Source: Branchiostoma floridae (Eukaryota; Chordata; Leptocardii; Amphioxiformes; Branchiostomatidae). From it: a stretch of 64,000 bases of DNA. The translations under genes and the position numbers were made by a program. The stretch is taken from assembly GCF_000003815.2 (NCBI RefSeq), contig NC_049982.1, positions 14,485,931 to 14,549,930 on the forward strand. Reading direction: 5' to 3'. The notes below the pieces were generated by a model that made no database searches, was not told the DNA's origin, and was given only the letters and a program-made list of their open reading frames with translations. This document shows positions 46,523 to 58,656 of the stretch, in pieces; position 1 is the first letter of the stretch; each line of letters opens with the position of its first letter.

Positions 46523-48829
46523 TCCTTGGAGAATGACAACACAGGTGTTTAAACAGGATGGGCTTGAAGAGCTTACTATTCAATGGGTAACATTACAAGG
46601 GCTTCCCCAATATAGGGAAAAGGCGTCCTTTCAGATAGAGTTTGGGTAATCGTCGCGAGGAGTCATATTGTCTGCCAACATATTATCATGTAATGTTATA
46701 ATATCTGATTGGGGTGCAACAGCAAGAGGATGTAATATAGGTCAGTAAAATTCTGTACCAAATGTAGCATTTACCAGTCCAAACGATTTCAATGTGCTCC
46801 AATAAGGTATAGCGATGCTAGTATATACTGCAGGCGGTGTTGTCGCGTATGGGTCAATCTGTGTCAATGCAAGGTACCAACTTCTCCTAGCGGCACAATG
46901 TTGTGTTGCAGCTACTTTCTCGCACTATCATCACCTTCAAGTTCACAGATAACAGCACGTTAATTAGAAGGAGTCGATACATAAAGAAATGTTTTTGTAG
47001 CATCAAATGGTAACAAAAGGTATTCTTACTTCATATAGGTGTCCAGCTTATACGTGGATGATTAACTGGAAAGCAATTTGCACATGTATATATGCAAATA
47101 TCTTGCCATGTGACTTGGTCAAAACATGAATGAGTCTTGACAATAAGGTGTCCAGATATAGTATGTATTATCAATATATGAGGCAAGAATCAACTAATGA
47201 TGATAACGATGAATATACAGTTTACATGGCGGGACCATCGATTGTACGTTAATGTGTATGTGGCGTCAGGCCTTGATCCTAGCGGAAATGATGTTTGTAT
47301 CCTACAGTCGTGACTTGTAAGACGTAAGCGGCTATAACGTCCGACATGTACTCTCAGAAATCCTGAAATATAACCATGGCGTCGGAAGAAGTTGTTTTGT
47401 GTGTTACGTTCTTTGTGCTTTTCTTGGCTTGAGTAGTTCTACGTAGCCATGAATGGTCCCAGGCTGATAGTGAACCTTGTTTTTCGTGTCTTGTTGATAC
47501 AAGTTATTGCGTTCAGCCCATCGTCAAGATATGCTGCATAAATTGCACTGATCGCCAGATGTCGCTTGTATAGTCTGTGGTGTGATCATTCCTCGATATG
47601 TGTTGGGACCAAAATCTAAAACCTAAAACACGACACCCTTCGTCCCTAGGAACCAACTGTAGTGGAATTCACACATGGTAATGTATGATAATGATGTGTT
47701 TTTCCCTACGGTACACTTGAACAAAAACAGAAGATTACAAATAGTGAAACTATGGGTCTTAAGGTAGAAAGAAATCGCGTTATCATAGTAAATGTCTTTT
47801 TAGCACAATTAAATATCATGGTGCATCCTCACTATAGTCGGGATTTGTACATCATCAATGTCTCAGTTTCCATACCGCACCTTGCGAGAAGATTCTCTGA
47901 TATGATATGATCCGTTAGATTTGATGTTTCTGTATAGCTCCACGACCTTATACCTTTGCTAAATGATGTTACTTTTGGACTGTCGTATCATAAATGTATG
48001 CCTTTAATTATGCAAATAAATAACCTCAAATAAGACTCCAGTGCCGTGTACTGTGCATATTTCATCTCAGAAAAAGAGACGTCTAATTGAATCACGCTTC
48101 CAGGGCAATCAAAATGACGCGTTTAATGGCATATGGTAACAAACTGTAGAATTGCTCTATTTGTTTTGCTCATTAGAGACAGAGGAATTGCAGCATTGAC
48201 AATATCTGCGCCATAAAACCACTCTATACCGACATATCTGTAGTTTCATTCTCCAAGCAGAGGTTTCGTTCAGGGGAATTTACGGTTAGTTCTACACCAC
48301 CCATATGTATTGCGTCACTGTAAGTGGGAGCGAAAAGGCACTATTTTATCAACCAACAAAAACTTGAATCTGGGTGCTCTCTCGGAATGCAGCTAATTGG
48401 TTGTCTTCAGGTCCCATCGCACCGTCCTGGGACGGATATTTTGCTTAATTGTTGGGACGGACAAAAGATTCACCCCATCCATCCCCAAAATTTGAACTTC
48501 AGTACATAAAATCGATGTTTTTATACGTTTAACATGACAGGTTTTACAAGTAAAATTTACAACATTGATTCCCAAACAATGAGAGGGACGGAAGCTGGGG
48601 ACAGTCTCATGCTGCACTGTTCACGGGGTAATCAGCCTTGGAAATATAGCACACGCGGTGGCATGTTTCAGGTTTTATGTTTCCTTTGATGTTCCCCATA
48701 GACGCCCTCAGAGCCTTGCGCTGAACACGGCGCCTTTATCACAAAACACACCGAATTGCTATGCCGTAATGTAATCATTTCCAACTTTCATTACATACTA
48801 CCACACCTAGCCGTTCTTGAGTTATCTTG

Positions 48830-48832
<3 letters not shown>
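46523..48832. other. 3' flank of the 5-HT4-like gene
   Basis: AT-rich non-coding sequence, presumably including the 3' untranslated region. The nearest AATAAA on the + strand that I noted is at 48015-48020. No other gene. Confidence 0.45.
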
Positions 48833-48888
<56 letters not shown>

Positions 48889-48911
48889 ACACACACACAC
48901 ACATACACACA
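48833..48911. repeat. (CA)n microsatellite
   Basis: CA dinucleotide run with two CATACA interruptions. Confidence 0.97.
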
Positions 48912-49609
48912 GACAAGCGCAGGGTAAAATATAACATCCATGACATTTCATCGAGGTAATGAGGAACGGCAACCACTGATACATGCAAGATATCCCCGGC
49001 TGCCCTGAAGTCTCATACAATTGGGGCAAAGCTGCGTCCGCTAACATTTTTACTTTCGCCAACGTTATCGGTGCCTGTGTGTATGTGTTTGAGTAGCTAT
49101 AATTATAAGTTCGTTTGTAAACATCTCAATTGAAAAAAGTCGTGGATGGATCTTTATGATATTTAGTACGTTTGGAGTTTTTAGCACAACAGTTAGATTT
49201 CGGATGCCCCCGGCTGTTTTCTATGGAAGCAGAATTTTTCGGTTTTTGATACATGGTGTTAACATGTTCTGAACATGCGAGCGACATAAATTGGGGCCCT
49301 CTGGCAACTTTCTTTGGAACTGTATGTTTCAGTTGCAGACTTTAGAATACGATAAGTCGAGAAGGGTGAACCGTGAGCCTTGAACCTTGAACGTGGACAT
49401 CCGAGAAGGGTGGATGAACTTTGATAAGATAGATGGTTTATTGAGCAACAATTGCATCAGTGACAATGTATGGCAATGTATACTGTATAGATAGCAGAAG
49501 TTGCAGACTAATACTACACATACACGTTATACGATCATTTCCGTTACTACAGTACTAGTGGATTATATCAGATGGAATCTACGGTTGGTAATAAAGGGAA
49601 CTGCATGTA

Positions 49610-49807
49610 CTGTAAATGCAGAAATGTTCGCGGTGGATTAATGTTCGCGGTTTTCGCGGTGACCACTTCACCGCGAATTCAGACCACCGCGAACATTTTC
49701 TATTATGATATTAGATTGCAGTCTATGGTGTTACTTAAATCCACCGCGAAAAGTCCTGTTTCCGCTACCGCGAAATTAAATCCCCGCGAACTTAAATACA
49801 TTTACAG
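49610..49807. mobile_element. TA-flanked MITE with TTCGCGG motifs (198 bp)
   Basis: CTGTAAATGCAGAAATGTTCGCGG at the left and CCGCGAACTTAAATACATTTACAG at the right are imperfect inverse ends; TA lies outside both (49608-49609, 49808-49809). The body contains nine or so CGCGG/CCGCG words. The TA duplication suggests Tc1/mariner mobilisation. Confidence 0.65.
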
Positions 49808-49933
49808 TATTACATACATACATCGGATTGAGAATTGCTATGCTACTTTGCGACCCAACGTGTTCGGTTGGTTGGCATCTGTTTTGGTAATTACCTTTGC
49901 CAGAATGGCTAAGGTTATGTTTTCGGTTTGGTG

Positions 49934-49963
49934 GTGTGTGTGTGTGTGTGTGTGTCTGTGTGT
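49934..49963. repeat. (TG)n microsatellite
   Basis: Short TG run just left of the octamer-rich satellite. Confidence 0.9.
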
Positions 49964-50262
49964 TAACAGCATAACTCAAGAAGTCTTGGATGAATCCCGA
50001 TAATATTTGGTAGGTGGGTAGGGGTCGGGAAAACGAAGGTCAAGTTCGATAATGGGCCCCCTAGCGGCTTGCTAAGGTACTGCAGCAGAACCTCAATTTT
50101 TGATATCTCCTGTTCTGGACATGTTGTGATCATGATTTTTGAGTGGTAGATAGCCCTCGAGGCAGAGAGCAAGTGCTGTGAGTTTGGGCCCCCTAGCGGC
50201 TTTTTTGGAACTGCAGGCGCCGGTTTCCTTTCAAACTTTGGACGAGAATAACTCTACAACGT

Positions 50263-51080
50263 GTTGACGGATCGTCATGATTTTTGGTATGTAGATAGAA
50301 TGAGTGATGACTTACATAATGGTATACTAATTATGCAAATCAACAGCTAATTTGCATAATTAATGAGGAAAATGTATAAATCCACTGCATTCCATGATAG
50401 GACTTTCAAACTTGTCACATATGTAGTTGGGAAGGAGAGAAATGTCGATAGATATCAATTATGCAAATGATGGCCTCATTTGCATAATTAATGAGAAAAT
50501 ATGAAGATGTTGACGGATCATCATGTTTTTTGGTATGTAGGTAGCGTAAGTGAAGACAAACATAATGAGATACCAATTATGCAAATCAACAGCTAATTTG
50601 CATAATTAATGAGGATATTTTATAAATTCACTACGTTCCATGATAGGACTTTAAAACTTGTCACATATGTAGCTGAGAAAGAGAGAAATGTCAATACATA
50701 TTTATCATGCAAATGATGATCTCATTTGCATAATTAATGAGAAAATGTGAACGTGTTGACGGATCGTCATGATTTTTGGCATGTAGATAGCCTAAGTGAA
50801 GACTTATATAATGTGATACTTATTATGCAAATTAACAGCTAATTTGCATAATTGATGAGGAAAAGTTTATAAATCCACTGCATTCCATTATAGTACTTTC
50901 ATCAAAGTTGTCCCATATGTAACTGAGAAAGAGGGAAGAGAGTAAGAGGTGTATTTAAAGACTTTGAAAGAGAATAAGTCAAGAATGGATCAAAGGATCA
51001 TCATGATTTTTGGTATGCTGATAGCTTAAGTTATGCTTGATACAATTTGATATCAATTAATTGTAACTTGGGATCTAATT
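50263..51080. repeat. 246-bp satellite with octamer hairpins
   Basis: GTTGACGGATC-TCATG starts at 50263, 50509 and 50755 (period 246), and a worn copy starts near 50989. Each unit has two inverted pairs of ATGCAAAT/ATTTGCAT, for example AATTATGCAAAT at 50329-50340 with ATTTGCATAATT at 50350-50361, and AATTATGCAAATGA at 50457-50470 with its inverse at 50476-50489. Non-coding, AT-rich. A related inverted stretch is at 61190-61480. Confidence 0.85.
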
Positions 51081-51534
51081 TGCATAATCAATGCCGAAAT
51101 TTTATAAACCAACTCCAAGCATATAATTATGAAGAAAATGAAATGAATAACGCATTTGTCTACAGACATCATTCTACATAACAAACCTGGTTTATTTGGC
51201 AAAGGTATGTGTTCGTGGAACTCTAGTATTTGACTCTGTTTGGACTGAACACCCGGAAGGCGGTGTTATCGACTGCAACTCGTCCTCGTGGTGCACAAAT
51301 ATTTCTCTGAGGAAATGATACAATGACTGGCGCCTTCAATGAAGATTAAGTAAACCAGTATTTATTTAGTCGATCGATTCTGATTCACAATCACCAAGAC
51401 ATGGGAATGCGGCCAAGTGCAATTGACTATCAGTTGTCAGATAAAGAACGAAAGGGGGCGAAACGGACCAAGTCATGTATAAACTAGATTAAACTAGCTA
51501 AACTTTCAAGATTAAACGATAGGGCCCGGGGGTT

Positions 51535-51537
<3 letters not shown>

Positions 51538-51579
<42 letters not shown>

Positions 51580-51640
51580 ACACACACACACATACATACA
51601 TACATACATACACAAACACACACACACAAACACACACAAA
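51538..51640. repeat. (CA)n/(CATA)n microsatellite
   Basis: CA run with internal CATACATACATACATA and CAAACA interruptions. Confidence 0.97.
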
Positions 51641-52459
51641 CGCTTGTGAAAATATAACCTATATGAATATTTCATGAAGGTAAAAACAGAGACAGTACAA
51701 CTGCAGGTCACCGCCGAGTTCAAGTCAAAGCTTACAGCACCCCACTTTACAGATGACTTACAGATAACATCTCTGTGCTAACAAACACTTAAATAGATTG
51801 TGCATCCCCAGTGGCTCCGGTGCGCGTGAAACTGATAGCATTAGCGGTGTTTTCTTTCATCAGACCTCTCTTTACCTGATTCCGTTTCATCACGGTGAAC
51901 TCTGTCACCACTACGAGTTGCAAAAAAATCCCCAAACGCACGTCTACCGCTGCACTTCCTCGTCTTTATACTATCTGTACGTTTCCAAATGCACACACCG
52001 TTCGCAGACAAAACAACGCTTACTTAACACGGAGCAATGGGAATTACCTTTATAAATACACCATGAAATAATATAAGCAATGTGTGTTTGAGAATTACTG
52101 AGCCATACTTGCAATGCGGCGCAACAGAACTACTGTGACAGAACTCGAAGCGGAAAGGTCATCGTCATGGCAATCACGCTTGTGGGTGTGACATTGGGAA
52201 TGTCATGACATTTACCTTGAAATCCGACTGACTGCGCGGAATCTTGATTATCCAGATCGATCAGTTGGTCGGCACAAAATCAATACAAAGGACTGATATT
52301 ATTTGGGAGCTGTTTAACCTTTGGTGCACGATTTATCGCCACTAACTCATGCACGAGCGGAGCTTGCGGTTAGAGGCGTCTGGAGGAGAAATCTGAGGAA
52401 ATGTGACAAAATTAGTCACTTAGTTTTAGTCGACACCGCGATGGATGCGTCCAGTATGA
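51641..52459. other. no recognisable gene
   Basis: Short frames only, none supported. Confidence 0.5.
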
Positions 52460-52700
52460 TTCATTATTCACACTCACTCACTCACTCACTATCCATGATT
52501 AGATTATACTGCTGCTGGGCTCCCTGACGCAGGGGTAGGCAGCAGTCGGCCAGTCTTCACACTCCGCTTCCATTTGGCTCTGTCCAGTGGGTCGACCCCT
52601 GTCAGACCGCACTCCTTCAAGTCCCTACTGACACAGTCCCTCCAGGTTTTTCTAGGTCTACCGCGTGTAGTAAACAACAACACTTCTGCAGCGAGTGATA
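52460..52700 (-). mobile_element. LINE C-terminal remnant with (GTGA)n tail
   Basis: The minus-strand frame reads TRGRPRKTWRDCVSRDLKEC, then GLTGVDPLDRAKWKRSVKTG and a stop at 52504. This is the classic C-terminus of CR1/jockey-like ORF2 proteins (GRP-K-W-D-V--DL---GL---DA-DR--WR). A CACTCACTCACTCACT tract at 52470-52490 is the simple-repeat tail. Only about 60 codons remain. Confidence 0.7.
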
Positions 52701-52734
52701 AGGAGTCCTTATGTGCATAGGGAATCATAGCAGA

Positions 52735-52877
52735 CAGGAGACAGGACCCGGACGGGAGACCTGCCGTATCCCCGTCTTGTAATTAGCCAGCGAAAGGGCA
52801 TGTCACCCCGTAAGGGGAGTATAACCCCGTCGTTTGTAAGCACGTCGACCGATGATGGTGATGATGATGATGATAGC
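52735..52877 (+). mobile_element. possible LINE 3' end with (GAT)n tail
   Basis: The segment ACCCCGTAAGGGGAGTATAACCCCG ends in GATGATGGTGATGATGATGAT, resembling a non-LTR element 3' terminus in the + orientation. The stem CCCCGTAAGGGG is a small hairpin. No coding part is visible. Confidence 0.4.
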
Positions 52878-52898
52878 AAAGTCATGTCATTATGTGTG

Positions 52899-53133
52899 GG
52901 ACCCATTTCACCAGGCGGCGATCACGCTGGGACCTCGCTGCGACGTAAATTGGGTTTTTCTAACCTTTGATTTAATATTTGGAATATCATGCAAAATGTA
53001 AAAGTTTGACAAAACATACAACAAAATACACACAAAGAAATGAAGCGTAATAGATACTTTTAAAAAATCTATAACAGACTTAATTAAGGCCGCAGTGCTA
53101 TCGCAGAGAGGTCAACGCCCTATTAAAATGGTG
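52899..53133. mobile_element. family B MITE, copy 5
   Basis: CATTTCACCAGGCGGCGATCACGCTGGGACC at the left, and GCGATAGCACTGCGGCC read inversely towards the right end at about 53133. The ends are worn. Confidence 0.45.
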
Positions 53134-53135
53134 GT

Positions 53136-53358
53136 AAGGCTCCGTTCCACTTGACGGCGATCTCGCTGCGACCTTAAAATGGACTTGTGTTATCCTTGAC
53201 TTCATGATTTGAAATGCAACAGCGTCTCTCAAAAGACATCAGATAATAGGACGCGTTAATTAAATATAACAGATTCGTTTTTCACCTATGATCATGAAAT
53301 CCGTTTGGCGCTCTGTCAAATCACTTGGTCGCAGCGAGGTTGACGCCTTGGTGGAATA
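53136..53358. mobile_element. family B MITE, copy 6
   Basis: GGCTCCGTTCCACTTGACGG with inner GATCTCGCTGCGACC at the left; GGTCGCAGCGAGGTTGACGCC and TTGGTGGAATA at the right. Near head-to-tail with the copy before it. Confidence 0.6.
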
Positions 53359-55194
53359 GAAACGACTTCAAAGCCAAAATTAATTGGCTTATGATCTTTT
53401 TGGTTTACGACAATTGTTAGATAAGCTTTTATATTAATAGTTATCGAAGAATGATTGTAATCGATCAATACGGATGAGAGGTTGAACACTGATGGCTCCT
53501 TTGTGTTGGGACGTCTGTGCATGGCGCCCAGGCGTAATTCCTGTACTTAGCAGGGAAGCGTAAATCGCTTTCTTTCCAGCCCACTGACTTCTTTACAAAG
53601 GTTACAAACAATTCTAACATGTTATGACATATTCTAACAAATGGTGGATCGACGTGGCTGTCTGGAAACAGATATAGATAATGTAGTCGCCTAATGTTTC
53701 TATCATGTTGGATTACGTTAAAAAATATCTAGAAAGTCAATCGCTGGAAACAATGTATGCTACTTCACCTTTATCCGTAGGGTAATCTATATCCGTTGTA
53801 TGTAAAAATGCGGTATTTTCATATTTAAATAGGGTAGTTTCATATTTAAATTTCTTGAAAATGCTGACTTTTGAAACCCACGTTGTTGACCTGAAATCTC
53901 TAAAGACACAGTTGTTTTTTAAACAACGAATCTAGGTTACCCCACGGATTAAGGTGAACTAGCGTTACTTCTATCAGTTATATTGTTACAATTGTTTCGG
54001 AAAAGCTATAACAAAAGGCAACCGCCCACACACTGTTATGTGGAACCCATAACAAGATGGTAACGTTATAAACAACAGCTTTGACCGCGAGTGGACGTAT
54101 GCAGGATCACTCTTCCGCATTCCGCGGTCGGCTTAAGTTGTGTACGGTGTGAGAAGGTGAAACATTCCCAGCACCGCCCGGCTGGCTCTGGAGGGTTGGA
54201 GGTGCGATATTGATTGATACATAGGCACATCTCTGCACGTACCCCAGTTGAACGTAACCTATGTCCTACTTCTGGATATCTGCAGTCAGGAATGATTGCG
54301 ACCCTGAGTGATCTGAGTGATTGCGACCCTGGTAATTCCTCAGACTACCCATACACAGAACGTACTTCATCTAGAAGTCACCTTGAGATGGTGATGCAGG
54401 GGACATAAGTGATGAAAGCGATGTGTTTGTCTGTCTTCATTTCATGAAGCGTCTTTGTCAGTTAATCCACTTCAATGCTTTTTGTAAGTCAAGCTGGAGG
54501 CCCCAAAGCAAGCAGACACATGATAGACGCAATATGCTTAAGTAAAGTTAAACTTTGCCTTCTTCCCAGCTCTAACAAGTTGCCTTTCTGCATTTAGAAA
54601 TCGAAGGGAACGTCTAAAAGAGTTTCCATTAACGAACACCTCAGACTTTGCCAGTGCTGGGAATTCTAATCATGACAACTGAACGCTGAATTCTCCTGGG
54701 TGCAGAACCTGAAGTTACTTTGCTGCCTGTGATCTAATATTCTTAACTTGTCCGGGCTGAGTGGTACTGAGCTAGATGTATGTCAGTCGTGTAGAAATGG
54801 ATGTTTATGCACCGCAAAAAAGTTACTCGCGCAACTAAATAGATTTTTGCAAGCGGTCAGACGTTTCAGGTAGCATCCACTATCGTCTGACAGGTATGTA
54901 ATCCAAATCTGTGGATGCAAATGGTAACATTAGACAGCTTATTGTTGACAATAAAAGAAATAAAAGTCAATACAAAGTTGATGCTACTAAAATGTAATTT
55001 TAAATTTTATGAATGACATCGTCTGCAGACTGCAAAAATAGTGCGATAGGGCGAAAAAAAAACAAGATGGGTGAAAAAAAAAGATAGCTACATTTTCAAA
55101 AATAGGCACCATAAAGTTGTGATGACTGTTGTAAAAAGAATTCAAGGGACAAAACATGGTATCAGAGCCAACATAGCATTCATTTCTGTATTTA
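53359..55194. other. no recognisable gene
   Basis: AT-rich. TTTCATATTTAAAT is directly repeated at about 53817 and 53837. No exon supported. Confidence 0.5.
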
Positions 55195-55520
55195 AGACAT
55201 GTACTGGTGTGGTAAAAGTGACTCTAGTGTGGTAGACTGGCATCACCAACAAAGTTGGTAACCACACTCATAGCTTCCATATTGGTATCACTTTTGCAAC
55301 TATCCAATAAGTTTCATTTCTACAACTACAGTCCTGGGTACCTCGCAAGTGTCACTTCTACAAGTACAATTAGTAGGCTACAACGCAATATATTTGCTCA
55401 TTTTGGTACTTTATCGTCATGTTTACCATCCCTGCAGAAGAAAAAAATTCTTGTTTTTTTTCTGAAATCAGGTGAAAATTAATGCGCGCGCTGATGTCAT
55501 CCATAAAATTTACTTGCTGT
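55195..55520 (+). repeat. dispersed repeat, copy 2
   Basis: Matches the repeat at 1240-1480 in opposite orientation through ACTGGTGTGGTAAAAGTGAC, CACTTCTACAAGTA and TACAACGCAATATATTTGC. The shared end word ACTTGCTGTGGCCTAA lies at about 55513-55528. Confidence 0.55.
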
Positions 55521-56503
55521 GGCCTAATATTAATAATTTTCATATGATGATGTCTAATCTCTCCATTTCATCATCCGGGTGGTTTTCCTTTATCAGTATG
55601 CATTTGAGATCGTCTTGCTAGCTTCGCCAATACGTCACAACTGTCAAAAGTGAAAGAAATACAATAGAGCGATGCAATGATATCAAATTGGTGCAGTGCA
55701 ATACTTTGGCAGGATCAACCATTCTGACGGTAGTTTGTTGCTTGGCAGACCTGGTCCTATAGTGGGTCATCATGGGCTCGTAATTACAAATCCAAACTTT
55801 CGCTCTGATATAAACTTACGTATACCAGTCAAACTGTAGCATTTTTTGTCTTTCCCGTGCAGACTGGCGTGACGATCTGTCAAGCACTTCATGCTCCTTT
55901 GAGTCAGAATTATCCATAAGGTTAAATTTTATGATTCATGGTTTTTATCGCTTTAAAGGTCCAGGCCATACATTCATTGATGAATTTTAAGCTCTCATTC
56001 CTCTCTAGAAGGTACCCTGAAAGACCTTAGCGCTGTAGTATTTCTTTACTTGGCAGCGTGCTTTGTCGTTAGGAGACTGATCGACCTTGCAAGATTACGG
56101 GCTTGTCGGGAAAACTGATTACCCATTACCCAATGGATATTTATAGATGTGACCCGTTTAAGTCTGATTCGCATACGAGAAGCCGATGATGCTGGGAATT
56201 AGTTGTTGAAATCGCCCGTTAGCGTGATTTACCACCGAGTCGAACGATGGCTCATGTAACGTCGTACTATAAATCAATAGCTTGTAATTGATACAAATTC
56301 CTTAGTTGAACTTTGAATAGATGTAGCTGGGTGTGAATGTCCAACTAGTTGCAGTTAGTCTCCACCAAGCCTTCCTATGGTGGTATTCAAGGTAGACTGC
56401 GGCAAAAATAGAGTTAATATTTGGACAGAAGAGTCAAACCGCTGGTTGGTTAACGTTAAATTTGCACCGGCCAAGGAAACTTTGCGGATTTTACGTTTGG
56501 TGG

Positions 56504-56803
56504 TTAAACCCCGTGTAAAAAACTCTCCCTTAGCCAGCGTCTGGTAGAGACTAAGTAATCGGAGCCAATCTGTATGCCCTGCACTCTTGCTATTGTTTTC
56601 ATATTGTTTGCTAATATCGTCTGCAACTCAACAAACAATTGGTCGTAAGAGAAATACATTCTATCTTGGCGCGCCTCATTCACCGCTATGCCTAACTTAT
56701 GGCAGTGTTCCCTTATACACATCATCAAGCTGCCGTCACAGTATTGCCGTATTCCATGTGTCAGTGCATCGCCAAGTGCGAAAGAAATGCAATAGAGCTG
56801 CAT
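56504..56803 (-). CDS. unrecognised 99-codon open frame, possible gene relic
   Basis: The open frame runs from an ATG (MQLYCISFALGD) to TAA and encodes a mixed, non-repetitive soluble-looking protein with several Cys and His (CDGSLMMCIREHCHK) and no membrane segment. I do not recognise the family. Its middle part resembles a second minus-strand frame at 56921-57130; both share a pattern like MC--EH-H----VNE-RQ. A third, shorter nucleotide match lies at about 55640-55700. This suggests a small tandem-duplicated coding unit or repeat now decaying. It could be an exon without its partners, or chance. Confidence 0.25.
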   Translation of the reverse strand: MQLYCISFALGDALTHGIRQYCDGSLMMCIREHCHKLGIAVNEARQDRMYFSYDQLFVELQTILANNMKTIARVQGIQIGSDYLVSTRRWLRESFLHGV

Positions 56804-56920
56804 AATGATGTTAAATGAGCGCCACGCATTAGCAATTTTGCCTCAACATCGAATTCTTGGGGGCATATTCCCAGGACACGGAATTCTGGGCTCATTATTC
56901 AACTGAAAACGTTCACATCG

Positions 56921-57130
56921 CTACCGTAACGATAGACATCGAAGCACGTGAATAAAGATGTACCTCTGTCGCGTCTCATTCACCCCATTGATCTTATCAC
57001 TGTGTAAGTGCTCGTTTTTGCACATCGAAAGGTCACATATACACCAGCACGTTACAGTGTCAGGTCTGCCGTAGCCTACTGCGTCGGCGCATTGCCTGTC
57101 GCGATCGGAACACGGGTTAACGTGCTGCAA
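56921..57130 (-). pseudogene. decayed relative of the 56504-56803 frame
   Basis: A minus-strand frame with residues resembling the neighbouring 99-codon frame (DLSMCKNEHLH, VNETRQ), offset by single-residue gaps. The underlying DNA also aligns through the MC--EH to VNE-RQ segment. Neither end looks like a clean exon. Homology was judged by eye, so the call is tentative. Confidence 0.2.
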
Positions 57131-58194
57131 GTGCCTATTACTCAGTCTGGGTATCAGGATCGATGGAACAGAAGTACCCTATAAATAATGACAAATCACA
57201 TTCATAGCTACTTTTCAAAGACTATGACGACTTTATTCACGATCATCCTTTCACAGAAAAAAATTAATTAACAATATTGTCAGACAACAATATTGGCAAC
57301 AAGTCATCTGTACAGCACATACGGCACATGTGTGCCATTCCCAACATGAGATGCCACACACACAATAACACTCAACATCACATCTTAGCTGATTCGTATT
57401 CCTGTGATACAACAAACGAGGGCAAGGCCGTTATGATGTGCTGTCTGAAACTATCGTGCTAACGATTTACTCAAATTGATAGTAATTAAAGAGAAACATC
57501 TGGTTCAGCCCAGCTGGGCCCTGTCACAACTTCGAATTCATGCTCTATTTAGCCACCTTACATGTACGACACAGGAGTGCATGGGCTGTGTATCGATAGT
57601 ACATTAACACATTAGTGCATCAGTGCTCTCAGTGTAGATACACGATGTAAAGAGTTAACCAACGAAAACCTGCTTGTACGTATAATGACAACCACAGATA
57701 ACATTGTACAACAAAATCTCTGTGAGTTCGTATACATATGTTTTAAGAAAAGGGAAGAGGTATGTAAACGTTAGATATAGTGCTAGCTCCAGATGTATTG
57801 TTTATTCAATTGTAATACTACATGTAATAGTACTTAGTAGTATCCTATCATGGGATGTGTTGCATTTAGCCCACATGGGCAGGAACATGCAAATAAAGAA
57901 CATCATTAACAGGACGGTTAGCATATCTATGGGCTTATGGGTGCATTATTCATTACATATAAACAACAAATCAGATTAAATCAACTAATTAGATCAACTG
58001 ATACAATACGCGTGTAACGTCTCAAGCCACTTCAGTTCACGACTTAACACCTAAGACACTTGTTAATCAAGCAAAGATAACATCAGGTGATGTCCTCACC
58101 GATGAATCTTCCAAATTCTAGCTGATGAAGTTAGGATGCAGAGTTCCGATCTGGTGACCTAATACATGATTGTTTGGCATGGAAGTGTTTCAGG

Positions 58195-58530
58195 TACACT
58201 CAAGTCCGGACCATGTGATTTGATCCGAATGTTTGGTGTGTAGTAGTCAATTGCAATCCGGGTGTTTGGCTTGGGTGTGATCCCGTTACCTCCCATCCAT
58301 TGCAAGTCCCGATCTTGTGTTCTGATCCGGTTGTTTTGTGGACGCGTGGGAGTGAATCATCTTGCGATCTGATGTGGCTGTTTGATGAGGAAGTGATTCC
58401 GTTACCCTAAAGTCCGGATCTTGTGATCTCAATCGGTTGTTTGGCGATCCCTTTACCCTAAAGTCACGATCTTGTGATTTGATTCGGTTCTTTGGCGTGG
58501 GAAGGATCTCGCTACCCTCGAGTTTTAATC
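58195..58530. repeat. minisatellite in the 3' flank of the minus-strand receptor
   Basis: About five diverged units of 50-60 bp built on AAGTC-CGATCTTGTGATCTGATCCGGTTGTTTGGCG...CCGTTACCCT. It begins 127 bp beyond the receptor stop codon and is probably in the 3' untranslated region. The open minus-strand frame over it (58286-58567) shows the repeat as N-R--SQD-DFRV and is not thought to be a gene. Confidence 0.75.
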
Positions 58531-58656
58531 TCTGTTTCTGTTGTGTTAGCTCATATGTTACAGTCAAAACACCTTAAGATCTGGTGCTTGTTTGGTGCTA
58601 GTTTGTGACTTTCTGTCGCACGGATCTGATTATTCCTTGTTGTTTCGTGCGGCGTT

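Noticed and set aside
58286-58567. 93-codon minus-strand frame with N-R--SQD-DFRV repeats
   Set aside because: It follows a minisatellite in the receptor 3' flank and has no independent support.
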